From Geodermatophilus chilensis (GTDB taxonomy: Bacteria > Actinomycetota > Actinomycetes > Mycobacteriales > Geodermatophilaceae): a stretch of 33,868 nucleotides of DNA. Both the position numbers and the translations under genes were made by a program. Every line of letters begins with the position of its first letter. The first letter of the stretch is position 1. This document shows, one piece after another, positions 18,002 to 27,871 of the stretch. The notes beneath the pieces are model-generated. The model made no database searches. It was not told the origin of the DNA and saw only the letters and a program-made list of their open reading frames with translations. The stretch is from assembly GCF_002802985.1 (NCBI RefSeq), contig NZ_NVPT01000041.1, positions 1 through 33,868 of the forward strand, in the 5' to 3' direction.

Positions 18002-19305
18002 GACAGCGCCGCGACCCGGTCGAACAGCAGCCCCAGGTTGGCCACGTACCGCTCCGGCCTGCAGATCTCGTCGAGCCGGGCCTCGTCCAGCGCCACGCCC
18101 GTGTCGGCGGCCCGCTTGCGCAGCGTCTCGCGGAACGGCGTCCCGCTGTTCCAGGTCTCCATCGCCGCGGCCTGCACCAGCGCGTAGGCGTCCTCCCGCG
18201 AGGCGCCGCCCTCGACCAGCTCCAGCAGCACCGACGAGGTGTAGATCAGCCCGCCGGTCGACTCGAGGTTGGCCCGCATCCGGTCGGCGTCCACCACGAG
18301 GTTCTCCACCAACCCGGTGGTCAGGTGCAGCAGGTAGTCGGTGGTGATCGCGGCGTCGGGCAGGAACACCCGCTCGGTGGAGGAGTGCGAGATGTCGCGC
18401 TCGTGCCAGAGCGGGATGCCCTCCATCACCGGGACGACGGCGGCGCGGACGACGCGGGCCAGGCCGGCGATGCGCTCGGAGCGGATCGGGTTCTTCTTGT
18501 GCGGCATCGCGCTCGAGCCCTTCTGGCCCGAACCGAAGGCCTCCGACAGCTCGCGCACCTCGGTGCGCTGGCCGTGCCGCACCTCCAGCGCCACCGTCTC
18601 GCAGACGGTCGCGATGATCGCCAGGCAGGCGACCCACTCGCTGACCGAGTCGCGCAGCACCACCTGGGTGGAGGCGTCGGCGGGCCGCAGGTCCAGCGCC
18701 TCGGCGACGGCGACCTCGACCGCCGGGTCGATCAGGGAGTACGTGCCGACGGCACCCGAGATGGCGACGACGCCGACCCGCTCGCGCGCGGCCCGCAGCC
18801 GATCCCGCGAGCGGGCGGCGGCGAAGGCGATGTCGGCGACCCGGTGGCCCCAGACGTCGGGCTCGGCGTGCACGCCGTGGGTGCGGCCGACCTTGATCGT
18901 GTCGCGGTGGGCCAGCGCGTGGTCGCGCAGCACCGCCACCAGCCGGTCGAGCCGGGCCAGCAGCAGGTCGGTGGCCTCGGTCAGCTGGACGGCGAGGGCG
19001 GTGTCCAGGAGGTCCGAGGAGGTCATGCCGTGGTGCACGTAGGCCGCGGCCGACCGGGGCTCGGTGTTGTCGGCCCACGCGGTGAGGAAGGCGATGACGT
19101 CGTGCTGCGTCGTCTCCTCGATCTCGGCCACCCGCTCGGGCGTGGGCGGTGGCGCGTCGCGCACCGGCTGCACCACCTCGGCGGGCACCCGCCCGGCCGC
19201 GGCGTGCGCCTCGAGGACCATGGTCTCGACCCGGCACCACAGCTCGTACTTGTGCTGGTCGCTCCAGACCCGCCCCATCTCGGGCAGGGTGTACCGCTCG
19301 ATCAT
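17998..19305 (-). CDS. purB: Adenylosuccinate lyase
   Basis: PurB removes fumarate from SAICAR and from adenylosuccinate, acting twice in AMP synthesis. The 435-residue protein carries [13 protein letters not shown] and [11 protein letters not shown], which form the active site, and the flexible signature loop [14 protein letters not shown]. The start [10 protein letters not shown] at 19305 is the usual one for the family; a GTG six codons upstream (19323) is possible. No leaderless box or strong ribosome-binding site decides between them. purC overlaps its end by four bases. It is divergent from the permease gene at 19409. Confidence 0.94.
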   Translation of the reverse strand: MIERYTLPEMGRVWSDQHKYELWCRVETMVLEAHAAAGRVPAEVVQPVRDAPPPTPERVAEIEETTQHDVIAFLTAWADNTEPRSAAAYVHHGMTSSDLLDTALAVQLTEATDLLLARLDRLVAVLRDHALAHRDTIKVGRTHGVHAEPDVWGHRVADIAFAAARSRDRLRAARERVGVVAISGAVGTYSLIDPAVEVAVAEALDLRPADASTQVVLRDSVSEWVACLAIIATVCETVALEVRHGQRTEVRELSEAFGSGQKGSSAMPHKKNPIRSERIAGLARVVRAAVVPVMEGIPLWHERDISHSSTERVFLPDAAITTDYLLHLTTGLVENLVVDADRMRANLESTGGLIYTSSVLLELVEGGASREDAYALVQAAAMETWNSGTPFRETLRKRAADTGVALDEARLDEICRPERYVANLGLLFDRVAALS

Positions 19306-19408
19306 CGGGGTACCGCCCGCCACTCGTCAGCTCGTCGCACCACGTGCCCCAGTCTCCCGCAGGCGGAATGCTGTCGGCGACGGCCCCTACTGCTCACCGG
19401 AGGAACCG

Positions 19409-20815
19409 ATGCTGCGACGGGGCACCCACCTGCTGACGCGGGCCCGCGAGCGCATCCGCGCCGCCCGCGAGCACGACCCGCACGCCTGGCCGCACCCCTG
19501 GTCGCACCCCCACCCGGACGACGACGCGTACCTCGACGACGAGACGCCCGACCACGCCGAGGACACCGACCGGCCTCCGCTCGGCAGCCCCGAGCCCGGC
19601 GCGCCCGACCTCGACGGCCCCCTCGGGCCCGGCGGTGTCAGTGGCCCGCCGGGGAGGGACGAGCAGCGGCGGGGGCCCGCCGACCGGCGCCGTCGTCCCG
19701 CGCGGAGACCGGGCGCACCCGAGGAGGAGGTGCCCCGGGGACTCCGGGTCGCTGCGGCCTGGTCGTGGCGGCTCATCGTCGTCCTGACCGGCCTCTACCT
19801 GCTGCTCTGGGCGGCCGCCTACGTGGCCGTGGTCGTCGTCCCGGTCATCGTCGCGCTGCTGCTGGCGGCGCTGCTGCAGCCGGGCGCCGCGGCCCTGGTC
19901 CGGCGCGGCTGGCCGGGGGCGCTGGCCGCGCTGACGATGCTGGTGGTCGGACTCGGCACGGTCTCGGGGATCGTCGCGCTCGTCGTCCAGCAGGTCACCA
20001 CCGGCTTCGGCGACCTCGCCGACCAGGTCGGTCAGGGCGTGGAGCAGGTGCGCGACCTCGTCGTCCGCACCTTCCCGGTCACCCGGACGCAGCTGGAGAA
20101 CGCCGTCGAGCAGCTGCAGCAGGCGCTGGTCGCCAACGAGGACGTGCTCGCCTCCGGCGCGCTGACCACCGCCGTCACGGTCGGCGAGGTCGCCACGGGC
20201 ATCCTGCTGGCGCTGTTCACCCTGTTCTTCTTCCTCAAGGACGGCCGCTCGATCTGGCTGTGGCTGGTCGGCCTGTTCCCGCGGGACTCGCGCGCGTTCC
20301 TCGACGAGGCCGCCCGCCGCTCGTGGCGCACGCTCATCTCCTACGTGCGCGCCACGGCCGCCGTGGCGATGGTCGACGCGATCGGCATCGGCGTCGGGTT
20401 GGCGGTCCTGGGCGTCCCGCTGGTCATCCCGCTGGCCGCGCTGGTCTTCCTGGGCGCGTTCATCCCGATCATCGGGTCGTTCCTCGCCGGCACCGTGGCC
20501 GTGCTCGTCGCGCTGGTCTCGCAGGGGCCGATCACGGCGCTGATCGCGCTGGCCGTCGTCGTGCTGGTCATGCAGCTGGAGGGGCACGTCCTGCAGCCGC
20601 TGCTGCTGGGCCGGGCGGTGCGGGTGCACCCGCTGGCCGTCGTCCTGGCGATCGCCGCGGGGCTGCTCGTCGCCGGCATCTTCGGCGCCCTGATCGCCGT
20701 CCCGACCGTGGCCTGCGCGAACGTGGCCGGCACCTACCTGTCGCGGCGCTACGAGGGGCCGCGCCCGCCCGAGCCGCGCCGGGAGCGCGCCCGGCCGGCG
20801 GTGACCGCGCAGTAG
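19409..20815 (+). CDS. AI-2E family permease with a His/Pro/Asp-rich N-terminal extension
   Basis: The 468-residue protein has a soluble head of about 115 residues, then the eight-helix core of the AI-2E/PerM family, with the long amphipathic segment after TM3 (GDLADQVGQGVEQVRDLV), FFFLKDGR and the C-terminal GHVLQPLLLGRAVRVHPL motif. Family members include exporters and Na+/H+ antiporters; the substrate here is unknown. The head contains EHDPHAWPHPWSHPHPDDD, with repeated His and Asp, which could bind metal. ATG 19409 follows GGAGGA 5 bases upstream. The gene converges with the small gene at 20821, and their stop codons lie in the palindrome TAGGGGCCCTA. Confidence 0.86.
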   Translation: MLRRGTHLLTRARERIRAAREHDPHAWPHPWSHPHPDDDAYLDDETPDHAEDTDRPPLGSPEPGAPDLDGPLGPGGVSGPPGRDEQRRGPADRRRRPARRPGAPEEEVPRGLRVAAAWSWRLIVVLTGLYLLLWAAAYVAVVVVPVIVALLLAALLQPGAAALVRRGWPGALAALTMLVVGLGTVSGIVALVVQQVTTGFGDLADQVGQGVEQVRDLVVRTFPVTRTQLENAVEQLQQALVANEDVLASGALTTAVTVGEVATGILLALFTLFFFLKDGRSIWLWLVGLFPRDSRAFLDEAARRSWRTLISYVRATAAVAMVDAIGIGVGLAVLGVPLVIPLAALVFLGAFIPIIGSFLAGTVAVLVALVSQGPITALIALAVVVLVMQLEGHVLQPLLLGRAVRVHPLAVVLAIAAGLLVAGIFGALIAVPTVACANVAGTYLSRRYEGPRPPEPRRERARPAVTAQ

Positions 20816-20820
20816 GGGCC

Positions 20821-21216
20821 CTACAGGGGCGCGTAGGCGGTCGGGTGCCGGTGCAGATGCTCCTGGAAGGCCCGCGCGACCGTCTCGTCCCCGTCGGGCA
20901 GCGCGGCGCCGTAGCGGCGGTCGGCCTCGGCCTCCAGGCGTTCCGCGGCCGCGAGGTCGTCGGGGTCCAGCCCGGCGGCCTGCCGGGCGACGTCCTCGAC
21001 GGCATCGGCGGCCGCGTCCAGCCCGAACAGGCGGTAGCCCGCCACCGCATCGGCCCCCTGGTCGGGCTCCAGCCCATCGCAGGCGTGCAGGAGACCGCCG
21101 TTCACGGCCATGCCGTGGCACAGCAGCAGCGCGGCGAGGGCGGCGTCGCCGGGGCGGGGGAACGGGGCGAACGGGTCGCAGGCGCGGTTCCAGACCTCGT
21201 CGGCGGCCACGCTCAC
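20821..21216 (-). CDS. DUF4375-like small protein coupled to purD
   Basis: The 131-residue protein is soluble and helical. The segment [19 protein letters not shown] followed by [11 protein letters not shown] resembles the DMP19/DUF4375 pattern of a conserved NGG and a YR-FG pair. This match is from memory of the family and is tentative. The GTG start at 21216 overlaps the purD stop as GTGA, so it is translated with purD, but no link to purine chemistry can be seen. It ends five bases from the permease stop on the other strand. Confidence 0.72.
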   Translation of the reverse strand: MSVAADEVWNRACDPFAPFPRPGDAALAALLLCHGMAVNGGLLHACDGLEPDQGADAVAGYRLFGLDAAADAVEDVARQAAGLDPDDLAAAERLEAEADRRYGAALPDGDETVARAFQEHLHRHPTAYAPL

Positions 21217-22478
21217 GGAGCCGCCGGGAGGGTGATCCGGCCCTCGACCGCCGCCAGCGCGATGTCGGTGCGCCAGTGCGCGTCGGCCAGCCGGACGCCG
21301 GCCACCCGCTCGTAGGCCCGCTGCCGGGCGGCGGCGAGGTCCTCGCCCACGGCGGTCACGGCGAGCACCCGCCCGCCGGCGGAGCGGACGGTGCCCTCGG
21401 CGTCCACGGTGGTGCCCGCGTGCAGCACGCCCTCGGCGTCGGCCCCGGTGACCGGGTCGCCGGTGCGCGGCCGCTCGGGGTAGCCCGGCGCCGCGATGAC
21501 GACGGTCACCGCGGCCCCGTCGCGCCAGCGCAGCGGCGGGTGGTCGGCGAGCGTGCCGGTGGCGGCGGCGTACAGCAGTCCGCCCAGCGGCGTCTCCAGG
21601 AGCGGCAGCACCACCTGGGTCTCGGGGTCGCCGAAGCGGGCGTTGAACTCCACGACCCGCAGACCGCGGGAGGTCAACGCCAGGCCGGCGTAGAGCAGCC
21701 CGGAGAACGGCTCGCCGCGGCGCCGCATCTCGTCGACCGTCGGCTGCAGCACGGTGGCCAGCACCTCGTCGACCAGGCCCGGCGGCGCCCACGGCAGCGG
21801 CGCGTAGGCCCCCATCCCGCCGGTGTTGGGCCCGGCGTCGCCGTCGTCGCGGCGCTTGTGGTCCTGGGCGGGCAGCAGCGGCAGCACCGTCGTCCCGTCG
21901 GTGACGGCGAACAGCGAGACCTCCGGGCCGTCGAGGTACTCCTCGACCAGCACCGCGCCGCCGGCCTCGAGCACCCGGTGCCCGTGCTCGACGGCGGCGT
22001 CCCGGTCGGTCGTGACGACGACGCCCTTGCCCGCCGCCAGGCCGTCGTCCTTCACGACGTACGGCGCACCGGTCTCGTCCAGCGCGGTCTCCAGCTCGGC
22101 GGGCCCGCCCACCGGCCAGGATCGCGCGGTCGGGACGCCGGCCGCGGACATCACGTGCTTGGCGAAGGACTTGCTGCCCTCGATCTGCGCGGCCTGCTCC
22201 GACGGCCCGAAGCAGGCGATGCCGGCCTCGCGCACGGCGTCGGCGGCGCCGGCGACCAGCGGCACCTCCGGCCCGATGACGACGAGGTCGGCACGCCAGG
22301 ACGACGCCAGCGCGGCGACGGCGACCGGGTCGGCGGCATCGACCGCGGCCGGCTCGGCGATCGCCCGGGTGCCGGCGTTGCCCGGCGCGCAGGCCAGCGC
22401 GGTCACCGCGGGGTCGGAGGACAGAGCGACGCACAGGGCGTGCTCCCGGGCACCGGAGCCGATCACGAGCACGCGCAC
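21213..22478 (-). CDS. purD: Phosphoribosylamine-glycine ligase (GAR synthetase)
   Basis: PurD joins phosphoribosylamine and glycine with ATP. The 421-residue ATP-grasp protein starts [15 protein letters not shown], the usual glycine-rich opening, and has [26 protein letters not shown] (ATP-grasp lysine), [26 protein letters not shown] and [14 protein letters not shown] (metal site). GTG 22478 is preceded by TAGGGT 8 bases upstream, so it probably has its own leaderless promoter rather than depending on rsgA, which ends 26 bases upstream on the same strand. All motifs are intact. Confidence 0.96.
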   Translation of the reverse strand: MRVLVIGSGAREHALCVALSSDPAVTALACAPGNAGTRAIAEPAAVDAADPVAVAALASSWRADLVVIGPEVPLVAGAADAVREAGIACFGPSEQAAQIEGSKSFAKHVMSAAGVPTARSWPVGGPAELETALDETGAPYVVKDDGLAAGKGVVVTTDRDAAVEHGHRVLEAGGAVLVEEYLDGPEVSLFAVTDGTTVLPLLPAQDHKRRDDGDAGPNTGGMGAYAPLPWAPPGLVDEVLATVLQPTVDEMRRRGEPFSGLLYAGLALTSRGLRVVEFNARFGDPETQVVLPLLETPLGGLLYAAATGTLADHPPLRWRDGAAVTVVIAAPGYPERPRTGDPVTGADAEGVLHAGTTVDAEGTVRSAGGRVLAVTAVGEDLAAARQRAYERVAGVRLADAHWRTDIALAAVEGRITLPAAP

Positions 22479-22486
22479 GGACGGCG

Positions 22487-22492
22487 ACCCTA
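22487..22492 (-). promoter_or_regulatory. Leaderless -10 box (TAGGGT) of purD
   Basis: TAGGGT on the minus strand lies 8 bases before the purD GTG, in the short gap after rsgA. The first transcribed base would be the start codon or one base before it. Confidence 0.45.
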
Positions 22493-22503
22493 CCGAGGGC
22501 GGG

Positions 22504-23526
22504 TCAGTGGAGCCGGTTCGGCTGCGACCGGTAGGAACGGTGGAGGGCCCGGACGCGGGCGTGCTCGGCGGCCCGGGCCCGGGCGTCGGAGCGCAGCGCC
22601 TGGCGGTGCGCCTCGGCCTGCAGCTTGCGCCAGGCGGTGTAGCGGGCGGGGTCGAGCCGGCCGTCGTCGATCGCCGCGGCCACCGCGCAGCCGGGCTCGG
22701 TGCGGTGCGCGCAGTCGCGGAACCGGCACGCGGCGGCGGGCTCGGTGACGTCGGCGTACGCGGTGTCAACGCCGGCGCCGTCGACCAGGCCCAGTTCGCG
22801 CGTCCCCGGGGTGTCGACGAGCAGACCGCCGCCGGGCAGCAGGTGCAGTTCGCGCGCGGTGGTGGTGTGCCGGCCGCGGCCGTCGGCCTCGCGGATCCCG
22901 CGGGTGGCCGCCACCGGCGTCCCGGCCAGCGCGTTGGCCAGGCTGGACTTCCCGACGCCGGACGGGCCGACCATCGCCGCCGTCCGCCCCGGGCCGACCA
23001 GCGCGCGGACGGCGGCCAGCCCCTCTCCCGTCACCGAGCTGACGACCACGACGTCGACGCCCACGGCGTCCTCCGCGACGGCCCGCAGCGCGGCGGGGAC
23101 GTCGTCGCACAGGTCGGCCTTGATGAGGACGACGACCGGCGTCGCGCCGCTGCCCCAGGCGACGGCGAGGTAGCGCTCCACCCGGCGCAGCCGTGGTGCG
23201 GTGGTCAGCGCGTCGACGACGAGCACCAGGTCGAGGTTGGCCGCGACCACCTGCTCGGCCGACGTCCGTCCGGCGACGACGCGAGTGAACGCCGACCGGC
23301 GGGTCAGCACCGCGACGACGAGCTCGCCGCGCAGCGCCACCCAGTCGCCGACCGCGGGGCCGGTGCCCTCGAGCAGTGCCGGGGCGGGGTGCGCCCGCAG
23401 CTCGCCGTCCCCGGTCAGCACGGTCAGCCGGCCGCGGTCGACGCGCGCAACCCGACCGGGCCGGCTGCCCACGGGCAGCTCGGCGTCAAGCCCCGGCATC
23501 CAGCCCAGGACTGAGAGATCAGTCAC
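22504..23526 (-). CDS. rsgA: Ribosome small subunit-dependent GTPase A
   Basis: RsgA is a GTPase that checks late maturation of the 30S subunit. The 340-residue protein has the circularly permuted order of this family: an N-terminal OB-like domain (about 15-85), then the G4 region (here VLIKADL, with Ile in place of the usual Asn or Thr), VSSVTGEG (G5), [10 protein letters not shown] (G1), the switch region with RHTTTARE (G2) and [10 protein letters not shown] (G3). The C-terminal zinc knuckle [14 protein letters not shown] follows. GTG 23526 was taken as start; no ribosome-binding site or -10 box settles it. Confidence 0.93.
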   Translation of the reverse strand: MTDLSVLGWMPGLDAELPVGSRPGRVARVDRGRLTVLTGDGELRAHPAPALLEGTGPAVGDWVALRGELVVAVLTRRSAFTRVVAGRTSAEQVVAANLDLVLVVDALTTAPRLRRVERYLAVAWGSGATPVVVLIKADLCDDVPAALRAVAEDAVGVDVVVVSSVTGEGLAAVRALVGPGRTAAMVGPSGVGKSSLANALAGTPVAATRGIREADGRGRHTTTARELHLLPGGGLLVDTPGTRELGLVDGAGVDTAYADVTEPAAACRFRDCAHRTEPGCAVAAAIDDGRLDPARYTAWRKLQAEAHRQALRSDARARAAEHARVRALHRSYRSQPNRLH

Positions 23527-23603
23527 GTCGGGACGGTCCCGCGCAGGTCAGGGCGGTGTCCTCCGAATTGTGTGCGATCAGTCGGCGCGCGTTCGCCCTC
23601 CCG

Positions 23604-23623
23604 ACACCTGGCTCAGGTGTTTT
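23604..23623 (+). promoter_or_regulatory. Short hairpin with T run just upstream of the glycerophosphodiesterase gene
   Basis: ACACCTG (23604-23610) and CAGGTGT (23614-23620) pair perfectly around gct and are followed by TTTT ending 7 bases before the ATG at 23631. It could be an operator dyad or an attenuator-like element. A terminator for an upstream plus-strand gene is unlikely, since the neighbour rsgA is divergent. A T run is rare in this genome. Confidence 0.4.
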
Positions 23624-23630
23624 AGGGGAC

Positions 23631-24701
23631 ATGCGCGCGATCGCGTTGCCGGCAACGGTCCCGGCGACCCGCCCTGCCCGTCCCGTCGTCGTGGGCCACC
23701 GCGGAGCCCCCGCGTACCGCCCCGAGCACACCGCGGCCAGCTTCCAGCTGGCCATCGACCTCGGCGCCGACCTGATCGAGCCCGACGTCGTCGTCAGCCG
23801 GGACGGCGCGCTCGTCGTCCGGCACGAGAACGAGCTCTCCCATTCCACCGACGTCGCCGAGCACCCAGAGTTCGCCGACCGGCGCACCACCCGCGTCGTC
23901 GACGACCGGGAGCGCACCGGCTGGTTCACCGAGGACTTCACCCTCGCCGAGCTGCGCACGCTGCGCGCCGTCGAGCGGATGCCGGAGCTGCGGCCGCTGA
24001 ACACCACCTACGACGGGCAGGCCGGGATCCTCACCCTGGCCGAGGTTGTGGCGATCGCCCGCCGGCGGTCGACGGCGTCCCGGCAGGTGCGCGTGCTGGC
24101 CGAGCTGAAGAAGCCCAGCTGGTTCGACCACGAGGCCGGCGTCCCGGTCACCGAGCTCGTCGCCGCCGAGCTGCGCCGCCTGGACGCGGCCCGTCCCGAC
24201 GGAACCGTCGTCGTGCAGTCCTTCGACGCCGCCGCGCTGCGGCAGCTGCGGAGCGACCTCGGGGACCGCGGGCCGACGATGCTGCAGCTGGTGGACGACG
24301 CCGGCACCGACGACCACCTGGTCACCCCGGCGGGCCTGCGCGAGGTCAGCACCTACGCGCAGGGCATCGCCCCGAGCCGGCACCGGATCCTGCTGCGCGA
24401 CGAGGGCCAGGCGATGACCGGGATCTCCGACCTCATCGCCCAGGCCCACCGTGCCGGGCTGGCCGTCGTCCCGTGGACGCTGCGGCCGGAGAACGCCTTC
24501 CTGCCCCGGCACCTGCGCCGCGGCGAGGCCGTGAGCGGCACCGGCGACATGCAGACCGAGGCCCGCCTGCTGCTGGCCCTCGGCGTCGACGGCCTGATCA
24601 CCGACGCTCCGGAGATCGCCGTCGCGGCGAGGCAGGAGCTGTACACCTCCCGGTCCTCCCGGACCGCACCGCGGTCAGGAGGCGTCCCCGACCTGCGCTG
24701 A
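23631..24701 (+). CDS. Glycerophosphodiester phosphodiesterase
   Basis: The enzyme hydrolyses glycerophosphodiesters to glycerol 3-phosphate and an alcohol. The 356-residue protein has the GDPD signature: His23-Arg24-Gly25 (VGHRGAPAYRPEHT), Glu50 and Asp52 in LIEPDVVVSRDG, and the second catalytic His65 in VVRHENE. The usual GDPD insertion (about 80-115) and late VPWTLRPEN and LGVDGLITDAPE complete the TIM barrel. No signal peptide is evident, so it is probably cytoplasmic. The ATG at 23631 follows AGGGGAC closely. The last 15 or so residues (SSRTAPRSGGVPDLR) and the stop come from the first unit of an 88-bp tandem repeat, so the natural C-terminus may have been replaced. Confidence 0.9.
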   Translation: MRAIALPATVPATRPARPVVVGHRGAPAYRPEHTAASFQLAIDLGADLIEPDVVVSRDGALVVRHENELSHSTDVAEHPEFADRRTTRVVDDRERTGWFTEDFTLAELRTLRAVERMPELRPLNTTYDGQAGILTLAEVVAIARRRSTASRQVRVLAELKKPSWFDHEAGVPVTELVAAELRRLDAARPDGTVVVQSFDAAALRQLRSDLGDRGPTMLQLVDDAGTDDHLVTPAGLREVSTYAQGIAPSRHRILLRDEGQAMTGISDLIAQAHRAGLAVVPWTLRPENAFLPRHLRRGEAVSGTGDMQTEARLLLALGVDGLITDAPEIAVAARQELYTSRSSRTAPRSGGVPDLR

Positions 24702-24905
24702 GCCCATCCGTGTCCCGCGGCGGGAGGCCATCACACCGCGGTCCTCCCGGACCGCACCGCGGTCAGGAGCCGTCCCCGACCTGCGCTGAGCCCATCCGTG
24801 TCCCGCGGCGGGAGGCCATCACACCGCGGTCCTCCCGGACCGCACCGCGGTCAGGAGCCGTCCCCGACCTGCGCTGAGCCCATCCGTGTCCCGCGGCGGG
24901 AGGCC
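24652..24905. repeat. 88-bp tandem repeat, about 2.9 units
   Basis: Units begin at 24652, 24740 and 24828 with ggtcctcccggaccg and are nearly identical; unit 1 differs at one internal base (ggcgtcc against gccgtcc). Each holds a hairpin GACCGC-acc-GCGGTC with CTCC/GGAG outside it and a tcccgcggcggga palindrome. Unit 1 overlaps the end of the diesterase gene. The array fills the gap to the convergent purA stop and may act as a stacked terminator. Confidence 0.93.
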
Positions 24906-24934
24906 TCCGGCCCCCGCACCGCGGGACACGGTGC

Positions 24935-26248
<1,314 letters not shown>

Positions 26249-26278
26249 TCACCGGCGGTCGACCGGCTGGCAGGTGGC

Positions 26279-26284
26279 AGGGTA
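26279..26284 (-). promoter_or_regulatory. Possible -10 box (TACCCT) of purA
   Basis: TACCCT on the minus strand lies about 55 bases upstream of the purA ATG and overlaps the start region of the divergent gene at 26290. No confident -35 box was found. Confidence 0.35.
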
Positions 26285-26289
26285 TCGGC

Positions 26290-26907
26290 ATGCCCCTCGT
26301 CGAGTTCGACCTGCGCGGTCTCCCGCCGGGTTCCGCGCCGGCGCGCGAGGACGTCGCACCCGCGGCCGGGGCCGGCGCCGTGCTCGTGAGGGGGCCGGTG
26401 CCGGCGCTCGGTGCGGTCCTCACCGCGCTGTGGAAGGCCGGGCGGACCGCCGCCGTCCCGGTCTCCTGGGAGCCCGCCGACGACCGTGACTCGGCCGCCC
26501 TGGCCCGCGCGCTCGGCATCGGCACGGGCGGCGAGCGGGAGCTGGGCCTGGTGCGCGACGACCACGGCGGCGTGCTGCTGCACCACGGCCGGCTGGAGGC
26601 GGCCGGGGACGACCGGCGCCGTCCGCTGGCTCGGCGGCTGGGCGCGCAGGCGCATCACGACGCGGTCAAGGTCGCCGACGGGCAGATCACCCGCATCGAC
26701 GTCCGGCCCGACTGGCGGGCCGTGGACACCCTCGACGTGACCGTCATGACGCTGCCGCTGCGGCCCGGCCGCCGAACCAGCGGACGGGCGGTGCAGATCG
26801 CCAGCGACCCGGCCCGGGTCGTCCGGGACGGCGTCCCCCACCCCCGGCCCGTGACCCGATGGACCTGGTACAGCGACGACCGGGTGCGCTGGCGGCTGCA
26901 GCCTTGA
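26290..26907 (+). CDS. Hypothetical protein, 205 aa
   Basis: No family was recognised. The protein is soluble, starts MPLVEFDLRGLPPGSAP and has a Gly/Ala-rich segment (AAGAGAVLVRGPVPALGAVL), a middle part rich in charged residues (GERELGLVRDDHGGVLLHH) and a basic end with TRWTWYSDDRVRWRLQP. Two Trp-rich patches stand out. No signal peptide, membrane segment or metal motif is seen. It is divergent from purA with about 65 bp between starts, so regulation could be shared. Codon bias is that of the host, and the frame is clean, which supports a real gene. The ATG has no obvious ribosome-binding site. Confidence 0.7.
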   Translation: MPLVEFDLRGLPPGSAPAREDVAPAAGAGAVLVRGPVPALGAVLTALWKAGRTAAVPVSWEPADDRDSAALARALGIGTGGERELGLVRDDHGGVLLHHGRLEAAGDDRRRPLARRLGAQAHHDAVKVADGQITRIDVRPDWRAVDTLDVTVMTLPLRPGRRTSGRAVQIASDPARVVRDGVPHPRPVTRWTWYSDDRVRWRLQP

Positions 26908-26919
26908 CCGCGGGGCGGA

Positions 26920-27063
26920 TCAGGTGAAGACGCTCACCCCGCCGGGCCCCACGAGCAGGCCGACGATGATCAGCACGATCCCCCACAGCATCTGCCTGCG
27001 GACGATCGCCACGATGCCGGCAACGACGAGGACGACTGCGAGGATCCAGAGAAGCGTGGCCAT
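26920..27063 (-). CDS. Small two-helix membrane protein ending in a GPGG motif
   Basis: The 47-residue protein starts at an ATG with GGAGG 7 bases upstream. It has two hydrophobic segments, LLWILAVVLVVAGIVAIV and MLWGIVLIIVGLLVG, joined by a short basic turn (RRQ), and ends GPGGVSVFT. The basic turn predicts both ends outside the cytoplasm. Small proteins with a hydrophobic body and a GPGG-S-F tail recur in actinomycetes, but the function is unknown. It is convergent with the gene at 26290 and separated from it by 12 bases. Confidence 0.78.
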   Translation of the reverse strand: MATLLWILAVVLVVAGIVAIVRRQMLWGIVLIIVGLLVGPGGVSVFT

Positions 27064-27168
27064 GCGGAACCTCCGGGAACAGGCGTCCGGGCTGGACGCT
27101 GGGGACGGACAGTAACCGATCTCCGGCGTTCACACGTGTTCTCCGTCGTCGTATCACGGAGGGTGACG

Positions 27169-27783
27169 TCAGGCGGCCGGCCGGCCCAGCCGCTCGCGCA
27201 GGCCGACGTGCCAGTCCACCTGCACCCGCCGGCCCACGTGGCCGCACGGGCGGACCAGGTCGAAACGGGTGAGGACGGCGCCGGAGTCGGCCCACAGCAG
27301 CGCCAGGTGCCCCGGGGCGGCGCGCGGCCCCTCGGGGTCCAGGGCGAGCTGCAGCTGGCGGCTCGGGTCCTGGCGGTAGAAGGCACGCAGGCCGTCGGTG
27401 GCCGCGGCGGGCAGCTCGCCATCGTCGGAGCGCCAGACCCGCAGCACGTCCGTGGGCGTGCGGAGGATCAGCCCGCTCATCGGCAGGCCCAGGTTGTCGG
27501 TGCTGGTGTCGAGGAACTCCAGCTGGCGGGCCTGCAGCGGATTCGAGAGCTCGTCCGGCCCGGCTCCCCAGGGCCGCAGCCGCTCCATCGCCTCGCGGCG
27601 GACCAGCTGGTGGTCCAGGTGCCGGTCGGCGGTGGGGTTCCAGCCGTGCCGGGCGTGGATTGCCGCGCTGACCGCGACGCCGGCCGACAGCGCCTCGTGG
27701 ACGGCGAGCAGCAGCGGACGCAGGCGACGGGTGACGGCGCCCGGCGAGTGGTCCATGGGAGGAGTGTGCAGGTCGGTGCTCAC
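27169..27783 (-). CDS. Hypothetical protein, about 204 aa
   Basis: The product is soluble, with no domain recognised. Landmarks are a helical N-terminal third (VTRRLRPLLLAVHEALSAGVAV), HARHGWNPTADRHLDHQLVRREAMERL, then a more globular C-terminal half with GLILRTPTDVLRVWRSDDGELP and HLALLWADSGAVLTRFDLV. The GTG at 27783 was chosen from candidates that include a TTG at 27795 and an ATG nine codons further in; no ribosome-binding site supports any, so the start is uncertain. Codon use is normal for the genome. A large palindrome lies upstream. Confidence 0.65.
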   Translation of the reverse strand: MSTDLHTPPMDHSPGAVTRRLRPLLLAVHEALSAGVAVSAAIHARHGWNPTADRHLDHQLVRREAMERLRPWGAGPDELSNPLQARQLEFLDTSTDNLGLPMSGLILRTPTDVLRVWRSDDGELPAAATDGLRAFYRQDPSRQLQLALDPEGPRAAPGHLALLWADSGAVLTRFDLVRPCGHVGRRVQVDWHVGLRERLGRPAA

Positions 27784-27801
27784 AGCACCCGGCAACGCAG
27801 T

Positions 27802-27861
27802 GCGGGCGTTCCCCGCGGATCGCGGGCGCTGCAGCGCCAGCAGTCCGCGAGAAACGCCCGC
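27802..27861. terminator. Large palindrome downstream of the DUF3151 gene
   Basis: Arms 27802-27819 and 27844-27861 (starting gcgggcgtt and ending aacgcccgc) pair at 16 of 18 positions. The interior contains the perfect palindrome ggcgctgcagcgcc. It lies 10 bases after the DUF3151 stop and is a likely terminator for the fba operon, or another repeat unit. Confidence 0.65.
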
Positions 27862-27871
27862 AATGGGCTGT

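Noticed and set aside
20811-20823. Palindrome TAGGGGCCCTA as a regulatory site
   Set aside because: It is formed by the stop codons of two convergent genes and is too short to support a separate role.
18325-21315. A 996-residue open frame on the plus strand across purB and the permease gene
   Set aside because: It is antisense to purB and out of frame with the permease. Long stop-free antisense frames are a by-product of very high GC3. The translation is rich in Arg, Gly and Ala with no domain.
24652-24905. CRISPR-like array
   Set aside because: Units are contiguous 88-bp tandem copies with no variable spacers, and no cas genes are present.
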